A stretch of DNA of 64,000 bases from CAVSSX01 sp963730735 (GCA_963730735.1 CAVSSX010000008.1:1-64000); one strand, 5' to 3'. Shown: positions 42,536 through 52,185, counted from the stretch's first letter. The notes: generated by a model not told the origin, from the letters alone. Made by a program: numbers and translations.

Positions 42536-42799
42536 CTACTTGTAGACGATGGTCGTGAGCTCCGAGAGGAACGACTTCTGGGCCTTCAGCAGCTTCTCGG
42601 CGAAGTCGAAGCTGACGTTGACGCTCTCCTTGGGGGTCGGCAGCTTGTCGGCGAAGGGCATCTTCGGGACGTTCGGCATGGCGCCGTCGAACGCCGAGGT
42701 GGTGGTGCGTAGGGCACCCAGGGTCCAGCGCTGGCTGGCCTCGACGGCCTTGACGACGCCGCCTTGCATGGTTTCGGTCAGTTCGAGCACGGTGGTCAT
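42536..42799 (-). CDS. Phasin-like small protein
   Basis: The 87-residue, mostly helical protein lacks a signal peptide or membrane helix. It ends in an amphipathic helix (SFDFAEKLLKAQKSFLSELT). Size, composition and its place in a PHA gene cluster fit a granule-associated phasin, but sequence evidence alone is weak. A promoter-like AT-richer stretch (CTTGATAAACTAAGC, minus strand) lies at about 42846-42860. Confidence 0.5.
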   Translation of the reverse strand: MTTVLELTETMQGGVVKAVEASQRWTLGALRTTTSAFDGAMPNVPKMPFADKLPTPKESVNVSFDFAEKLLKAQKSFLSELTTIVYK

Positions 42800-42912
42800 A
42801 GCGGCCTCGCTTGGGGGAGTTCGAGTGGGATGTTGTTGCTAGCGCTTAGTTTATCAAGCACACCGGAGGGTGTCCATCATCCCCGGACCCGGCGCCCGTG
42901 GCGAGGGCCTGT

Positions 42913-44518
42913 TCAGGTGAAGCGGTTGCGGAGGACCTTCTTGTCGAACTTGCCGACGCTGGTCTTGGGCACCTCGTCGATGAGCTCGAGCCGTTCGGGG
43001 AGCTGCCAGCGGGCGAAGCCCCGGGCCTCGAGCTGCGCCCGGACGGCGTCGAGGTCGATGGTGCGCCCGGCCCGGGGTACGACGCAGGCGAGGGGCCGTT
43101 CCTGCCATTTGGGGTCGAACACGGCGATCACCGCCGCCTCCTCGACGTCCTCCAGGGCCATGATCGCCGCCTCCATGTCGACCGACGAGATCCATTCGCC
43201 ACCCGACTTGATCAGGTCCTTGGAGCGGTCGGCGATCACGAAGTAGCCGCCGGGGGAGCCGACGGCCACGTCCCCGGTGTGGAACCACGGCCGGCCGTCG
43301 GCGTCCTCGGCCACGGCGTCGCCCTCGCCCCCGTAGTAACCGTCGATCACCCACGGACCCCGGACGTAGAGGTCGCCGATGGCCGAGCCGTCGAAGGGCA
43401 GGTCGACCTGGTCCTCGTCCCGGATGGCGATCTCGATCCCCGGCAGGGGGATGCCGGCCTGGCCCCGGGCGGCCTCGGTGACGGCGGCGTCGTCCCAGTC
43501 GCGCATGCGCTCCTGGGGCCAGGCCACCGAGGCGAGGGGCGACGTCTCGGTCATGCCCCAGGCCTGGATGATGCGCAGGTCGAACTCGTCGGCGAACCGG
43601 GCGATGAGCGCTTTCGGTGGCTGGGCCCCGCCACAGATGATGTGACGGAGGTCGGGCAGCCGCAGGCCGAGCTCGGCCAGGGCGTCGCCGACGGCCATCC
43701 ACACCGTGGGCACGGCGGCGGTGACCGTGACCCGCTCGGCCGCCAGGAGCTCGCACGAAGGCCTTCCCGTCGAAGGCGCCGGCGAAGTAGACCTGCTTGG
43801 CGCCCATGAGGGCGGCGGCATAGGGCATGCCCCAGGCGCTGGCGTGGAACATCGGCACCTGGGGCAGGACGGCGTCGCCCGGCCCGATGGCCATCCCGGC
43901 CATGGACGCCCCGGTCAGGGCGTGCAGGTAGGTCGAGCGGTGGGTGTAGAGGGCGCCCTTGGGCCGCCCGGTGGTCCCCGAGGTGTAGCAGAGGCCGAGT
44001 GGGGTGTCCTCGGACAGCTCGGGCTCGGGATAGGTGGTGGGTTCGTCGGCCAGCAGCGCTTCGTAGGCGAGGACGCCCGGGAGCGAGGTCTCGGGCACGG
44101 TGTCGTCGAGGACGATGACGTGGCGGAGCCCCGGGAGCTGGTCGGCCACCGATGCGAGGAGGGGCAGGAAGTCCGGGTCGACCAGGACCGCCCGATCGTC
44201 GGCGTGCCCGATGATGTAGGCCAGCTCGTCGGGGGAGAGGCGGGCGTTCAGGGTGTGCAGGATCCGGCCACTGCACGGGATGGCCAAGTACGCCTCGAGG
44301 TGCCGGGAGCTGTTCCAGGCCAGGGTGGCGACCCGCTCGCCGCCGCCGATGCCCAGCCGGTCGAGCGCCCACATCAGCTGCTGGCTCCGCGCCCCGACGT
44401 CGGCGTAGGTCGTGCGGTGGATCCGGCCGTCGGGGGCCCGCGACACCACCTCGGCGTCGGGGGCGTAGCGGGTGACGTGGCGCAGCATGAGCCACGTCGT
44501 GAGCGGGACCTCCATCAT
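42913..44518 (-). CDS. Fatty acyl-CoA ligase (AMP-dependent synthetase), one frameshift
   Basis: From ATG 44518 the N-terminal half holds the AMP-binding P-loop YTSGTTGRPKGALYTHRS and VPMFHASAWGMPYAAALMGA. The C-terminal half lies in another frame, from ELLAAERVTVTAAVPTVWMA, with QAWGMTETSPLASV and FHTGDVAVGSPGGYFVIADR. It ends KTSVGKFDKKVLRNRF, which has the catalytic lysine. The change is one extra base near 43753. The family activates medium- or long-chain fatty acids with ATP and CoA. Beside phaC it may feed hydroxyacyl-CoA precursors. Its start is 83 bases from the end of phaC on the same strand. Confidence 0.85.
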
Positions 44519-44600
44519 GGTCGGGTCTCCCGGCGCACCGGTGGCGCCAGGCGGGCGCGGACGGGCGTGGTGTGCACTGCGGTCGGGACCCCGGTGGCCG

Positions 44601-46304
44601 CTAGCAAGCGGTGACGTAGGTGCCGGGTGCCGGGCCGATCGCCGGGTGGCGCCGGTTCCCGGGGGCCGACGGCGCCGGGCGCTCGTCGCCCGATCGACGG
44701 CCGGCCCACTCGGCCCAGTGTTCCCACCACGACGCCGTGGTGGTGGTCGCCCGGGCCAGCCACTCGTCGGGGTCGGCACCCGGGTCGGGGGCCGTGGCAA
44801 TGGTCATCTTGGGGTTGCCGGGCGGGTTGACCAAGCTCTGGATGTGGCCCGAGGACGAGAGCACGAACTCCGAGGCGCCCCCGAACATCTGCGTGGCGGC
44901 GTAGCAGGCCCGCCAGGGGCAGAGGTGGTCGTTCTCGGCCGCCACCAGGTAGTTGTCCACCGTGACCGCCCCGAGGTCGATGGGCCGGCCGCCGACCGTG
45001 AGCTGCTGGGTGACGAAGGAGTTGTTCAGGTACAGGTCGAGGAAGTCGGCGTGGAGGCCGGCCGGCAAACGGGTGGCGTCGGCGTTCCACGCCAGGACGT
45101 CGAACGCCGCCGGGTCCTCGCCGAGCAGGTTGTTGCGGACCCAGTAATTCCACACCAGGTCGTTCGGCCGGAGCAGGGTGAACAGGGTCGACAGGGACTC
45201 GGCACCGACCACCCCGTCGCGCTTGGAGGCCTTGAGGGAGTTGCGGACCAGGGCCGGGGTGCCGAACATGCCGATCATGGTGGGCACGGCGAAGTCGAGC
45301 AGGGTGACGGCGAAGCTGGCCGCGTTGATGAGATCGTCCCCGTCGTAGGCCAGGCGGCCGAGCAGCGCCGAGGTGGTGATGCCGCCGGCGCACAGGGCGA
45401 CGGTGTTGACCGTGTCGCTCCCGGCGATGTCACCGGCGACCCGGATGGCCCGCTCCAGGGAGTCGACGTAGGTCTCGAGGTTCCACGACTTGTGCGCCGC
45501 CACCGGGTTGCGCCAGCTCACGACGAAGAAGTGCAGTCCTTTGGCCACGCCGTACTCGACGAAGCTGCGGCCGGGCGCCATGTCCATGAAGTAGTACTTG
45601 TTGATCTGCGGGGGCACCAGGACCATCGGGCGCCGCTGGACCGTCGGCGTGGTCGGCGTGTACTCGAGCAACTCCAGTACTTCGTCTCGGTAGACCACGG
45701 CGCCCGGGGTGACCGCCAGGTTCTCGCCGACCTTGAAGGCCTTCCGGTCGACCGTGGCCGGCAGGCCGCGGTTGTGGAGCACGTCGCCGGCTGCGTGCCG
45801 CACACCCCGCACGATGCTCTTGCCGCCGGTCTCGAACGCCCGCTCGAGGGCCTCGGGGTTGGCCAGGGGGAAGTTGGTGGGGGCGAGGCTCGAGGCGATC
45901 AGGTTGACCGAGAACCGGGCCCGCTCCCGCGTGCGCCAGTCGACGTCGGCGTCGTTGACCAGGGCCTCGAGCGCCTCGGACAGGGCCAGGTAGCCCTGGG
46001 AGAGGCGGCGGAAGGCCGGGTTGTCGGTCCAGGCCCGGTTGGCGAAGCGCCGGTCCTTGGGACCCGGCCGCAGGTCGGAGCGGCCGATGGCCACCTTGGC
46101 CAGCTGCCGGCCCAGTCGACCGAGCCGTCGTCCGTGCCCGGGGCTGTTGGTCATGACCTGGAGTAGGGAGTCGACGACGCCCATCCCGTCGATCCGGGTG
46201 AACAGGTCGCCCAGCCCGGCCGCCACCCCGTGCGGTTCGAGGAGCTCGTCCAGGCGGCCGGCCTCGGCCGTCGGTCCGTGCGCCGGCGTGACCCCCGTAC
46301 TCAC
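44601..46304 (-). CDS. phaC: Poly(3-hydroxyalkanoate) synthase, class I-like
   Basis: The enzyme polymerises hydroxyacyl-CoA. It contains RRLSQGYLALSEALEALVND, then VPPQINKYYFMDMAPGRSFV, and the lipase-like box ALCAGGITTSALL with the nucleophilic Cys. The catalytic Asp is in NYLVAAENDHLCPWRACY and the His in SSSGHIQSLVNPPGNPK. GTG 46304 gives 567 residues, the usual class I size. ATG 46541 would add a Pro/Arg-rich tail of 79 residues and cannot be excluded. It is divergent from the XRE regulator. Confidence 0.88.
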   Translation of the reverse strand: MSTGVTPAHGPTAEAGRLDELLEPHGVAAGLGDLFTRIDGMGVVDSLLQVMTNSPGHGRRLGRLGRQLAKVAIGRSDLRPGPKDRRFANRAWTDNPAFRRLSQGYLALSEALEALVNDADVDWRTRERARFSVNLIASSLAPTNFPLANPEALERAFETGGKSIVRGVRHAAGDVLHNRGLPATVDRKAFKVGENLAVTPGAVVYRDEVLELLEYTPTTPTVQRRPMVLVPPQINKYYFMDMAPGRSFVEYGVAKGLHFFVVSWRNPVAAHKSWNLETYVDSLERAIRVAGDIAGSDTVNTVALCAGGITTSALLGRLAYDGDDLINAASFAVTLLDFAVPTMIGMFGTPALVRNSLKASKRDGVVGAESLSTLFTLLRPNDLVWNYWVRNNLLGEDPAAFDVLAWNADATRLPAGLHADFLDLYLNNSFVTQQLTVGGRPIDLGAVTVDNYLVAAENDHLCPWRACYAATQMFGGASEFVLSSSGHIQSLVNPPGNPKMTIATAPDPGADPDEWLARATTTTASWWEHWAEWAGRRSGDERPAPSAPGNRRHPAIGPAPGTYVTAC

Positions 46305-46819
46305 CGGGACCGGCCGCCCGGACTGGGTCGCGCCCGGACGGGGCGTGGTGGCCTCCGGGCGGCGTTGCGGAGCGCTGGGGGCCCTCCGGGGAAGGACGGT
46401 CGTCCCCGGCCGGGGGACGCTGGGGGCCCGGACGAGATCAACGGGGCCGATTGGTGCGGCCGGTCGAGCCACCCGTTCCCGAGTCGAACCTGGGGTGGAC
46501 TTCGGTGGGGGTGGCAATCGCGCTCCACGTGCACTCGGCATGGCAAGGTGGCATCTGCTTGGCGTGGCAACGGCTTCACCACGACCCCCCTCGACCCTCG
46601 GGCCGCTCCCTTCGTGATTAGAACTCGCTGTACAGGGAATGTCAACGACCCTTGGGGGAGGTTCATCGTCCCGTAACCCCAGGGTGGCGCGACCGACGGT
46701 CGCGGTGCTAACTATCTCAATCACCACCCGTTCTGCTCTGGTAGCGTCGGTGCCCTCGTACCAGTGGGTAACCAACGCCACCAAGAGGATCGGGCTACGA
46801 GCAGGGGAGCCAGACGTCC

Positions 46820-46870
46820 ATGGCAGCTACGGCACAGAGCGCGGGCCCGGCTGCCCGCCGGCGCCGATGA
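46820..46870 (+). CDS. 16-codon upstream ORF overlapping the XRE gene start
   Basis: ATG 46820 follows CAGGGGAGCC and encodes 16 residues ending AARRRR. Its TGA overlaps the next ATG (46867) as ATGA. It may couple translation of the regulator. A TAGCGT -10 candidate lies further upstream near 46741. Confidence 0.3.
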   Translation: MAATAQSAGPAARRRR

Positions 46871-47421
46871 GCGAGGACCGCACGGCGGCGTCGGGGCCCT
46901 GGGAGGCCTTCGGCTCCTACCTACGCAGCCAGCGGCACTTGGCTCGGCTCAGCCTGCGGGACCTGGCCGAGCTGACCCGGGTCTCGAACCCGTACCTGAG
47001 CCAGATCGAGCGGGGCCTCCATCAGCCGTCGATCGCCGTGGTGAAGTCCTTGGCCGAGGCGCTCAACGTCTCGGTCGAACAGCTCCTGGCCCAGGCGGCC
47101 GGGATCGTCGGCGGCGGGACGCCGGGATCGACCGAGGCGGTCATCCGGGCCGACGACCGGCTCTCGGAGGCCCAGAAGGCCGCCCTGCTGGCCGTGTACC
47201 GCTCGATGGTGGACGACGACGGGCCCCACGGCGACGACCTGGGCGCCACCCCGGGCCGATCGCCCAAGGCGCCGACGCAGGGCGCAGCTCGGACCCGGCG
47301 TCCGACCACCAAGGACAAGGCGACACCGCCGCGCACGCGCACCCCCCAGACCACCGGGCCCTCGTCCCGCCCGAACGCCCCGGTGTCCGAGACGCCGTCG
47401 ACCGACCCGGCGAAGGGCTGA
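46867..47421 (+). CDS. XRE-family regulator of the PHA cluster
   Basis: The 184-residue protein has an N-terminal Cro/C1 helix-turn-helix (LRDLAELTRVSNPYLSQIER, GLHQPSIAVVKSLAEALNVS). A middle helix (LSEAQKAALLAVYRSMVDDD) and a Lys/Pro/Thr-rich disordered tail follow. It sits between phaC and phaZ, so control of PHA genes is a fair inference. ATG 46867 is preferred over longer readings because homology starts near PWEAFGSYLR. Confidence 0.75.
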   Translation: MSEDRTAASGPWEAFGSYLRSQRHLARLSLRDLAELTRVSNPYLSQIERGLHQPSIAVVKSLAEALNVSVEQLLAQAAGIVGGGTPGSTEAVIRADDRLSEAQKAALLAVYRSMVDDDGPHGDDLGATPGRSPKAPTQGAARTRRPTTKDKATPPRTRTPQTTGPSSRPNAPVSETPSTDPAKG

Positions 47422-47429
47422 GGCGACCC

Positions 47430-48647
47430 GTGCTCTACCAGGCCTACCAGGCGCAACGCGACTTCACGGCCCCGGCCCGGGCACTGGCCGGGCTCACCCT
47501 CCACACCCTGGACGTCCTGCCCCGGCGGGTGGCCGACCGCCCGCTGGTCCGCTACCTGGCGGCGACCAACGAGATGGTGACGCGAGCCGCGCTGACCCAC
47601 GTGCGGCCAGCCTTCGGTATTGCGACGGTCACCGTGGACGGGGTCGACGTGGCGGTGACGGAGGAGGCGGCGGCGACCACGCCCTTCGGCACCCTGCTGC
47701 ACTTCGTGAAGGACACCGACGTCGAGCAGCCCCGGGTACTGGTGGTGGCCGCCCTGGCCGGCCACTTCGCCACCCTGCTGCGCCCGACCGTGCGGGCCCT
47801 CCTGCCCGACCACGACGTCTACATCACCGACTGGCACAACGCCCGGGACGTAGGCATCGAGCACGGCGACTTCGGCCTGGACGAGTACATCGAGCACGTG
47901 ATCGAGTTCCTCGAGGTCGTCGGCCCGGGCGCCCACGTCCTGGCCGTCTGCCAGCCGTGTCCGGCCACCCTGGCCGCGACGTCGATCATGGCCGAGGCCA
48001 AGAACCCGGCCACCCCGCGCTCGCTCACCTTGATGGCCGGCCCGGTGGACACCGAGATCAGCCCCACGGTCGTCAACGACCTGGCCACCAGCACGCCGCT
48101 CTCGTGGTTCGAGGACAACGTCGTGACCAGCGTGCCCCTCCGCTACGAGGGGGCCCTGCGACGGGTCTATCCGGGCTTCCTGCAGCTCTCGGCCTTCGTC
48201 TGGATGAACCTCGACCGCCACGTCGACCAGCACGTGGCCCTCTACGCCGAGCTGGCGGCGGGGGAGACGGCCGACGCCGACGTCATCAAGACCTTCTACG
48301 ACGAGTACTTCGCCGTCCTCGACATGCCGGCCGAGTTCTACCTCCAGACGGTCGACGCCGTCTTCCAGCGCCACCTGTTGTCCCGGGGCGAGCTGCAGTG
48401 GCGGGGCCGGACCGTGCACCCGGCGGCCGTCAACCGCACCGCCCTCCTGACCATCGAGGGGGAGCGGGACGACATCTGCGGGATCGGTCAGACCATGGCG
48501 GCCCACGAACTGTGCACCAGCATCGTTCCGTCCCGTCGCCGCCACCACCTCCAGGCCGGGGTGGGCCACTACGGGGTCTTCGGCGGCAGCAAGTGGGAGA
48601 CCCAGATCTACCCGATCGTGCGCCGGTTCATCCTGAACAACGACTGA
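47430..48647 (+). CDS. phaZ: Intracellular PHA depolymerase
   Basis: The 405-residue protein begins LYQAYQAQRDFTAPARALAG, as intracellular depolymerases do. It has the nucleophile box AVCQPCPATLAA with Cys in place of Ser. The final part, QAGVGHYGVFGGSKWETQIY, holds the catalytic His and is diagnostic for PhaZ. It would release hydroxyacids or their CoA esters from granules. GTG 47430 lies eight bases after the XRE stop, so the two are cotranscribed. Confidence 0.88.
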   Translation: MLYQAYQAQRDFTAPARALAGLTLHTLDVLPRRVADRPLVRYLAATNEMVTRAALTHVRPAFGIATVTVDGVDVAVTEEAAATTPFGTLLHFVKDTDVEQPRVLVVAALAGHFATLLRPTVRALLPDHDVYITDWHNARDVGIEHGDFGLDEYIEHVIEFLEVVGPGAHVLAVCQPCPATLAATSIMAEAKNPATPRSLTLMAGPVDTEISPTVVNDLATSTPLSWFEDNVVTSVPLRYEGALRRVYPGFLQLSAFVWMNLDRHVDQHVALYAELAAGETADADVIKTFYDEYFAVLDMPAEFYLQTVDAVFQRHLLSRGELQWRGRTVHPAAVNRTALLTIEGERDDICGIGQTMAAHELCTSIVPSRRRHHLQAGVGHYGVFGGSKWETQIYPIVRRFILNND

Positions 48648-48707
48648 CCCCCGGCCGAGCCGACCGTCGTCGGAACCGGCCGTCGTTTGGGGGGACCGGC
48701 CCGGCGG

Positions 48708-49364
48708 TCAGAACTCGACGTCGAGCTCGTCGACGGCGTCCGGTTCGGCCCGGGCCGCCGCCACCCACTCCACCATGTCGGGGAGGGCCATGATGGTGTC
48801 CACGTAGCGTTGGCCCACCTCGTCGAGCGGCACCGAATAGGTGACGAACCGGGTGCACACCGGGGCGAACATGGCGTCGGCCATGGTCGGCCGCTCGCCG
48901 AACAGGAACGGTCCGCCGTAGGTGTCGAGACACTTGCCCCAGATGGTGGTGACCCGCTCGATGTCGGCCCGGGCACCGGCCCACACCTTGAAGTTGGCGT
49001 GCCGGGCCTTCACGTTCATGGGCAGGGCCGAGCGAAGGTTGGCGAACCCACCGTGGACCTCACCGCTGATCGAGCGGCAGTGGGCCCGGGCGGCGGCGTC
49101 CTCGGGCAGGAGTGGGGCCTCGGGCAGCAGCTCGTGGAGGTACTCGCCGATGGCGGTGGTGCTCCACACCGAGATGCCGTCGTGCTCGAGATGGGGCACC
49201 AGGAACGAGGGGGAGAGCAGCAGCAGCTCGTCGCGGGCCGCCGGGTCGTCGCTCGGCTGCACCACCTCGACGAAATCGAGGCCGGCCATCCGGCACAACA
49301 GCCACCCCCGCAACGACCACGCGCCGTAATTCCGGCTGTTGATGGTGAGCGTGGCTTGCGACAT
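48708..49364 (-). CDS. Glutathione S-transferase-fold protein
   Basis: The 218-residue protein has a thioredoxin-like N-domain (TINSRNYGAWSLRGWLLCRM, FLVPHLEHDGISVWSTTAIG, with Ser at the ligand-binding position). An all-helical C-domain follows (GGPFLFGERPTMADAMFAPV). Most actinobacteria lack glutathione, so it may use another thiol or have a different role. ATG 49364 is chosen at the start of homology. Confidence 0.83.
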   Translation of the reverse strand: MSQATLTINSRNYGAWSLRGWLLCRMAGLDFVEVVQPSDDPAARDELLLLSPSFLVPHLEHDGISVWSTTAIGEYLHELLPEAPLLPEDAAARAHCRSISGEVHGGFANLRSALPMNVKARHANFKVWAGARADIERVTTIWGKCLDTYGGPFLFGERPTMADAMFAPVCTRFVTYSVPLDEVGQRYVDTIMALPDMVEWVAAARAEPDAVDELDVEF

Positions 49365-49508
49365 CAAGCGCTCCTCGGGGATCGGTGGTGTCCTGCTCAC
49401 AGTACCCGAGCGGCGGCACGCCGCCAACGACGCCGGGCGAGGGGATCGCCCGGACGGGGCGCTCGACCGGGGCGGTCTAGGGGAGCGGTGCGGGGCGGGC
49501 GCCGACCG

Positions 49509-49514
49509 TAGGGT
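49509..49514 (+). promoter_or_regulatory. Leaderless -10 element TAGGGT (LLM oxidoreductase)
   Basis: TAGGGT ends seven bases before ATG 49522. Confidence 0.5.
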
Positions 49515-49521
49515 GTCGTGC

Positions 49522-50391
49522 ATGGAACTCGGGATTCACTTCGCCAACTTCACCCTGCCCGGCGGCCCGGCCGCCCTGGCCCCGGCCCTCGCCGCCACGG
49601 CGCGGGCGGCCGAGGAGGGTGGGGTCTCGACCTTCACCGTCATGGACCACTGGTTCCAGATGGAGCACCTGGCCACCTCGCAGGACCCGATGCTCGAGGG
49701 GTACACGACTCTCGGCTACCTGGCCGGACTGACCGAGCGGATGACCCTGGGTGTTCTGGTCACCGGGGTGACGTATCGGCACCCGGGGTTGCTGGCCAAG
49801 ATCGCCACGACCCTCGACGTCCTGTCCGAGGGCCGGGCCCAGCTGGGGCTCGGCGCCGCCTGGTACGAACGTGAGCACCTGGCCCTGGGCGTGCCCTTCC
49901 CGCCGATCAGCGAGCGGTTCGAGCGGCTCGAGGAGGCCCTGCAGATCTGCCTGCAGATGTGGAGCGACGACGACGGCCCCTACGAGGGCCGGTACTACCA
50001 ACTGGCCGAGACCATCTGTTCGCCCGGGCCGGTGCAGCAGCCCCGGCCGCCGATCCTGATCGGGGGGAGCGGCGAACGGAAGACGCTGCGCCTGGTGGCT
50101 CAATACGCAGATGCCTGCAATTTGTTTGCCCCGACGCCCGAGGTCCTGGCCCACAAGATCGACGTCCTCCACCGGCACTGCGAGACCTTCGATCGCGACC
50201 CGGCCACCGTGCGCATCACGGTGGCCGCCGGCGTGGATCCGCTGGCCGACATCGACGGCTTCACGGCCACGGTGACCGCGTTCTCGAAGCTGGGGGTGGA
50301 CCTGGTCGGCGTGACGCCGTCGGGCCCCGATCCGGCCGGCTGGGTGGCCGAGGTCGCCGACCGCATGGTCCCGGTGCTCGCCGAGCTCTGA
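49522..50391 (+). CDS. LLM-class oxidoreductase, probably F420-dependent
   Basis: The 289-residue luciferase-like TIM barrel reads MELGIHFANF, TFTVMDHWFQME, TLGVLVTGVTYRHPGLLAKI, LDVLSEGRAQLGLGAAWYER and PRPPILIGGSGERKTLRLVA. This is the usual pattern of actinobacterial F420-dependent members. FMN cannot be excluded. The substrate is unknown. It is a single gene with its own promoter, followed by a long spacer. Confidence 0.85.
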   Translation: MELGIHFANFTLPGGPAALAPALAATARAAEEGGVSTFTVMDHWFQMEHLATSQDPMLEGYTTLGYLAGLTERMTLGVLVTGVTYRHPGLLAKIATTLDVLSEGRAQLGLGAAWYEREHLALGVPFPPISERFERLEEALQICLQMWSDDDGPYEGRYYQLAETICSPGPVQQPRPPILIGGSGERKTLRLVAQYADACNLFAPTPEVLAHKIDVLHRHCETFDRDPATVRITVAAGVDPLADIDGFTATVTAFSKLGVDLVGVTPSGPDPAGWVAEVADRMVPVLAEL

Positions 50392-50420
50392 GGTCGAACG
50401 GGGGGAGTGGTGGTACCTGC

Positions 50421-50543
50421 TGCACCTGGGGTTACCCTCCGCAGCCACGGAGGACTGCAAGTGGCATAGCAGCCCGTCGTACACCGGGCATTGCACACGA
50501 GAGTGCACCTGGGGTTACAGTAGGCAGCTGCACCTGGGGTGAC
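50421..50543 (+). repeat. Three direct copies of TGCACCTGGGGTTAC
   Basis: Copies begin at 50421, 50504 and 50529; the third has G for the second T of GTTAC. They lie right after the LLM gene, with spacings of 83 and 25 bases. Confidence 0.7.
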
Positions 50544-50901
50544 ACCGTCGCCTCGCGCCGACCATCATCTCAGCACAAGTACTGCAAATATATTCTCACG
50601 GCCAAAGGTGACCCCCGGGTGAGGTCGAAAATACCCTTGTAGACGGGCGGTAGGTACCCGGAAACGACGTCCGGTCACCCTGCGTCGACGGGCCGCCGAC
50701 GCCACGGCCCGTGCACCGAGTCAGGTGGTGGACCCCGCTCCTCCGAGGCCGGCGGGCATCATGTCGAACGACCATCCGACCCGGCAGCCCGCCGTCCTGG
50801 CCGTCCGGGGCGCCCGCCGGATGGGCCGGCGTCCTTGTCCCTCGAGGGGCACGGGCCCCAACGATCGTTCGAGCGGTGATCCGGCCGGAAATTCGTCCCT
50901 C

Positions 50902-51567
50902 TGCAACGGCCACTGCGGACCGATCGACGGTGGTCCAACTGCAACGGCCCCTGCGGGCGGGCGACGAGATCCCGGTGCCGACGCCGTACGTCGCCGAGAC
51001 CGGGTGCTGCGCGGGAACCGACGGTCTGGTCGAACGACGAGGCTCGGTGGGCAGTGCCGGAGAACCGACTGCAGGTTGCCCGCCGACCATCGCGGCCCTT
51101 CCCCGGGGAAGGGGCGTCACCGTCATTCCGGCTACAACTGGCCCTGCAGCAGTGCAACTGAAGGTGCACCATCTGCAACTGGCCATGCAGTACGTCTCCG
51201 AGCGGCCATCATGTGCAAGGGCCGGTGCAGCACGAAAGGCGGACGGAGCACCAGCTGACCGTCGGTCATGTCGGCGGCACGGCGCCGGCGCAGCTGCGGC
51301 GAACACCCGGATCCGGCCGGGTAGACGCGCCACCGCCGCCGATCAGCGGGAACGAACCGTCAGGCGATGGCCACCCCCCTTCGGCGGAAGGCGGCTCTTC
51401 GCCTTCGATCCTCTGGGGATAACCCCGCCGACGTTCTGCAATGGGCGGTGTAGGGCAACAGCCGCCTCTGCAAGGGGAGTGGCAGACCGAGAGGGGCTGC
51501 AACACCCGGTGCAACCGACGGTGCGGTGGTGGGACACACGACGGAAACGTGCAACGGCACATGCAAC
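50902..51567 (+). repeat. Dispersed TGCAA-N7-TGC elements, 12-base phase
   Basis: TGCAAC or TGCAAG/TGCAAT followed 12 bases later by another TGC or GGC occurs at 50902, 50940, 51174, 51214, 51438, 51470, 51499-51511 and 51550-51562. A diverged copy is at 51132. The last two are doublets with exact 12-base steps. They fall in different reading frames, so the pattern is at DNA level. Confidence 0.55.
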
Positions 51568-51828
51568 GGGTGGTGCGCTACGTACGGCAGGCTCGCGTCA
51601 CCAACAGGTCGGACGTGGCCGGCGCATCGTGTCGCCATCGGAAGGGGTGTGCTCGAAGTTGCAACCTGGCCCGACGGAAGGCGGCCCGAGGGTCGGAGGG
51701 GGGTGCCACCTCTCCCCGGTCGAGCTCCGTTGCTCTGTGCGCACTTCTCGAGGCCGGCCGGGTCGTCGGTACCGGAGGGTCGGCCCGGCGGCGCCCGGCC
51801 AACCCCGGCGTTCCTATTTAAGTTGACA

Positions 51829-51842
51829 TAATGTACATTATC
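51829..51842. promoter_or_regulatory. AT-rich palindrome ATAATGTACATTAT next to TTGACA
   Basis: A perfect 14-base palindrome in very GC-rich surroundings. It follows a -35-like TTGACA (51824-51829), so it looks like an operator overlapping a promoter. No clear gene follows on the plus strand until soxR at 52193. Confidence 0.4.
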
Positions 51843-51948
51843 GGCTGGATACCGGGAGGGGCCGGAAGTGCAGAGTTGGCTGCAATTCGACGGTAACCCG
51901 CCCGCTGACGGCCCGTCCGGCGACGCACTGGCCCGCTCCACCCGTCGC

Positions 51949-52116
51949 CTAGTACCTCTCTGACCCATCCGGCTGCTCGTCGCTGATCCCCGCTCGCGCC
52001 TCGTGTCGTTCCCGCTGCTCGTTCTCCGCCACCAGCTGCCCACGTTGACCCGCTGGCCGCCGGCCTGACGGCTGGTTCTGCCGGACGACGGATCGCTCAT
52101 CGACGATCTGACGCAT
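51949..52116 (-). CDS. Possible small hydrophilic protein
   Basis: A 55-residue frame starting MRQIVDERSVVRQNQ and ending SDEQPDGSERY, rich in Gln, Glu and Arg. It has no recognised domain and only a weak Shine-Dalgarno (GAGG). It could be a gene remnant or chance. Confidence 0.2.
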   Translation of the reverse strand: MRQIVDERSVVRQNQPSGRRPAGQRGQLVAENEQRERHEARAGISDEQPDGSERY

Positions 52117-52179
52117 CCTCAGGTCCCGGCGGTGGCTGTAGTTACCTGAAGGACGCTTGAGGTTCTGAGAGGCCGTCGC

Positions 52180-52185
52180 TAGGTT
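52180..52185 (+). promoter_or_regulatory. Leaderless -10 element TAGGTT (soxR)
   Basis: TAGGTT ends seven bases before GTG 52193. Confidence 0.45.

Noticed and set aside
50421..50543. CRISPR array
   Set aside because: Only three 15-base copies with unequal spacers (83 and 25 bases start to start) and no cas genes nearby.
50711..51826. 371-codon plus-strand frame in the spacer
   Set aside because: It shows no recognisable domain, no codon bias like its neighbours and no ribosome site. It is open by composition alone.
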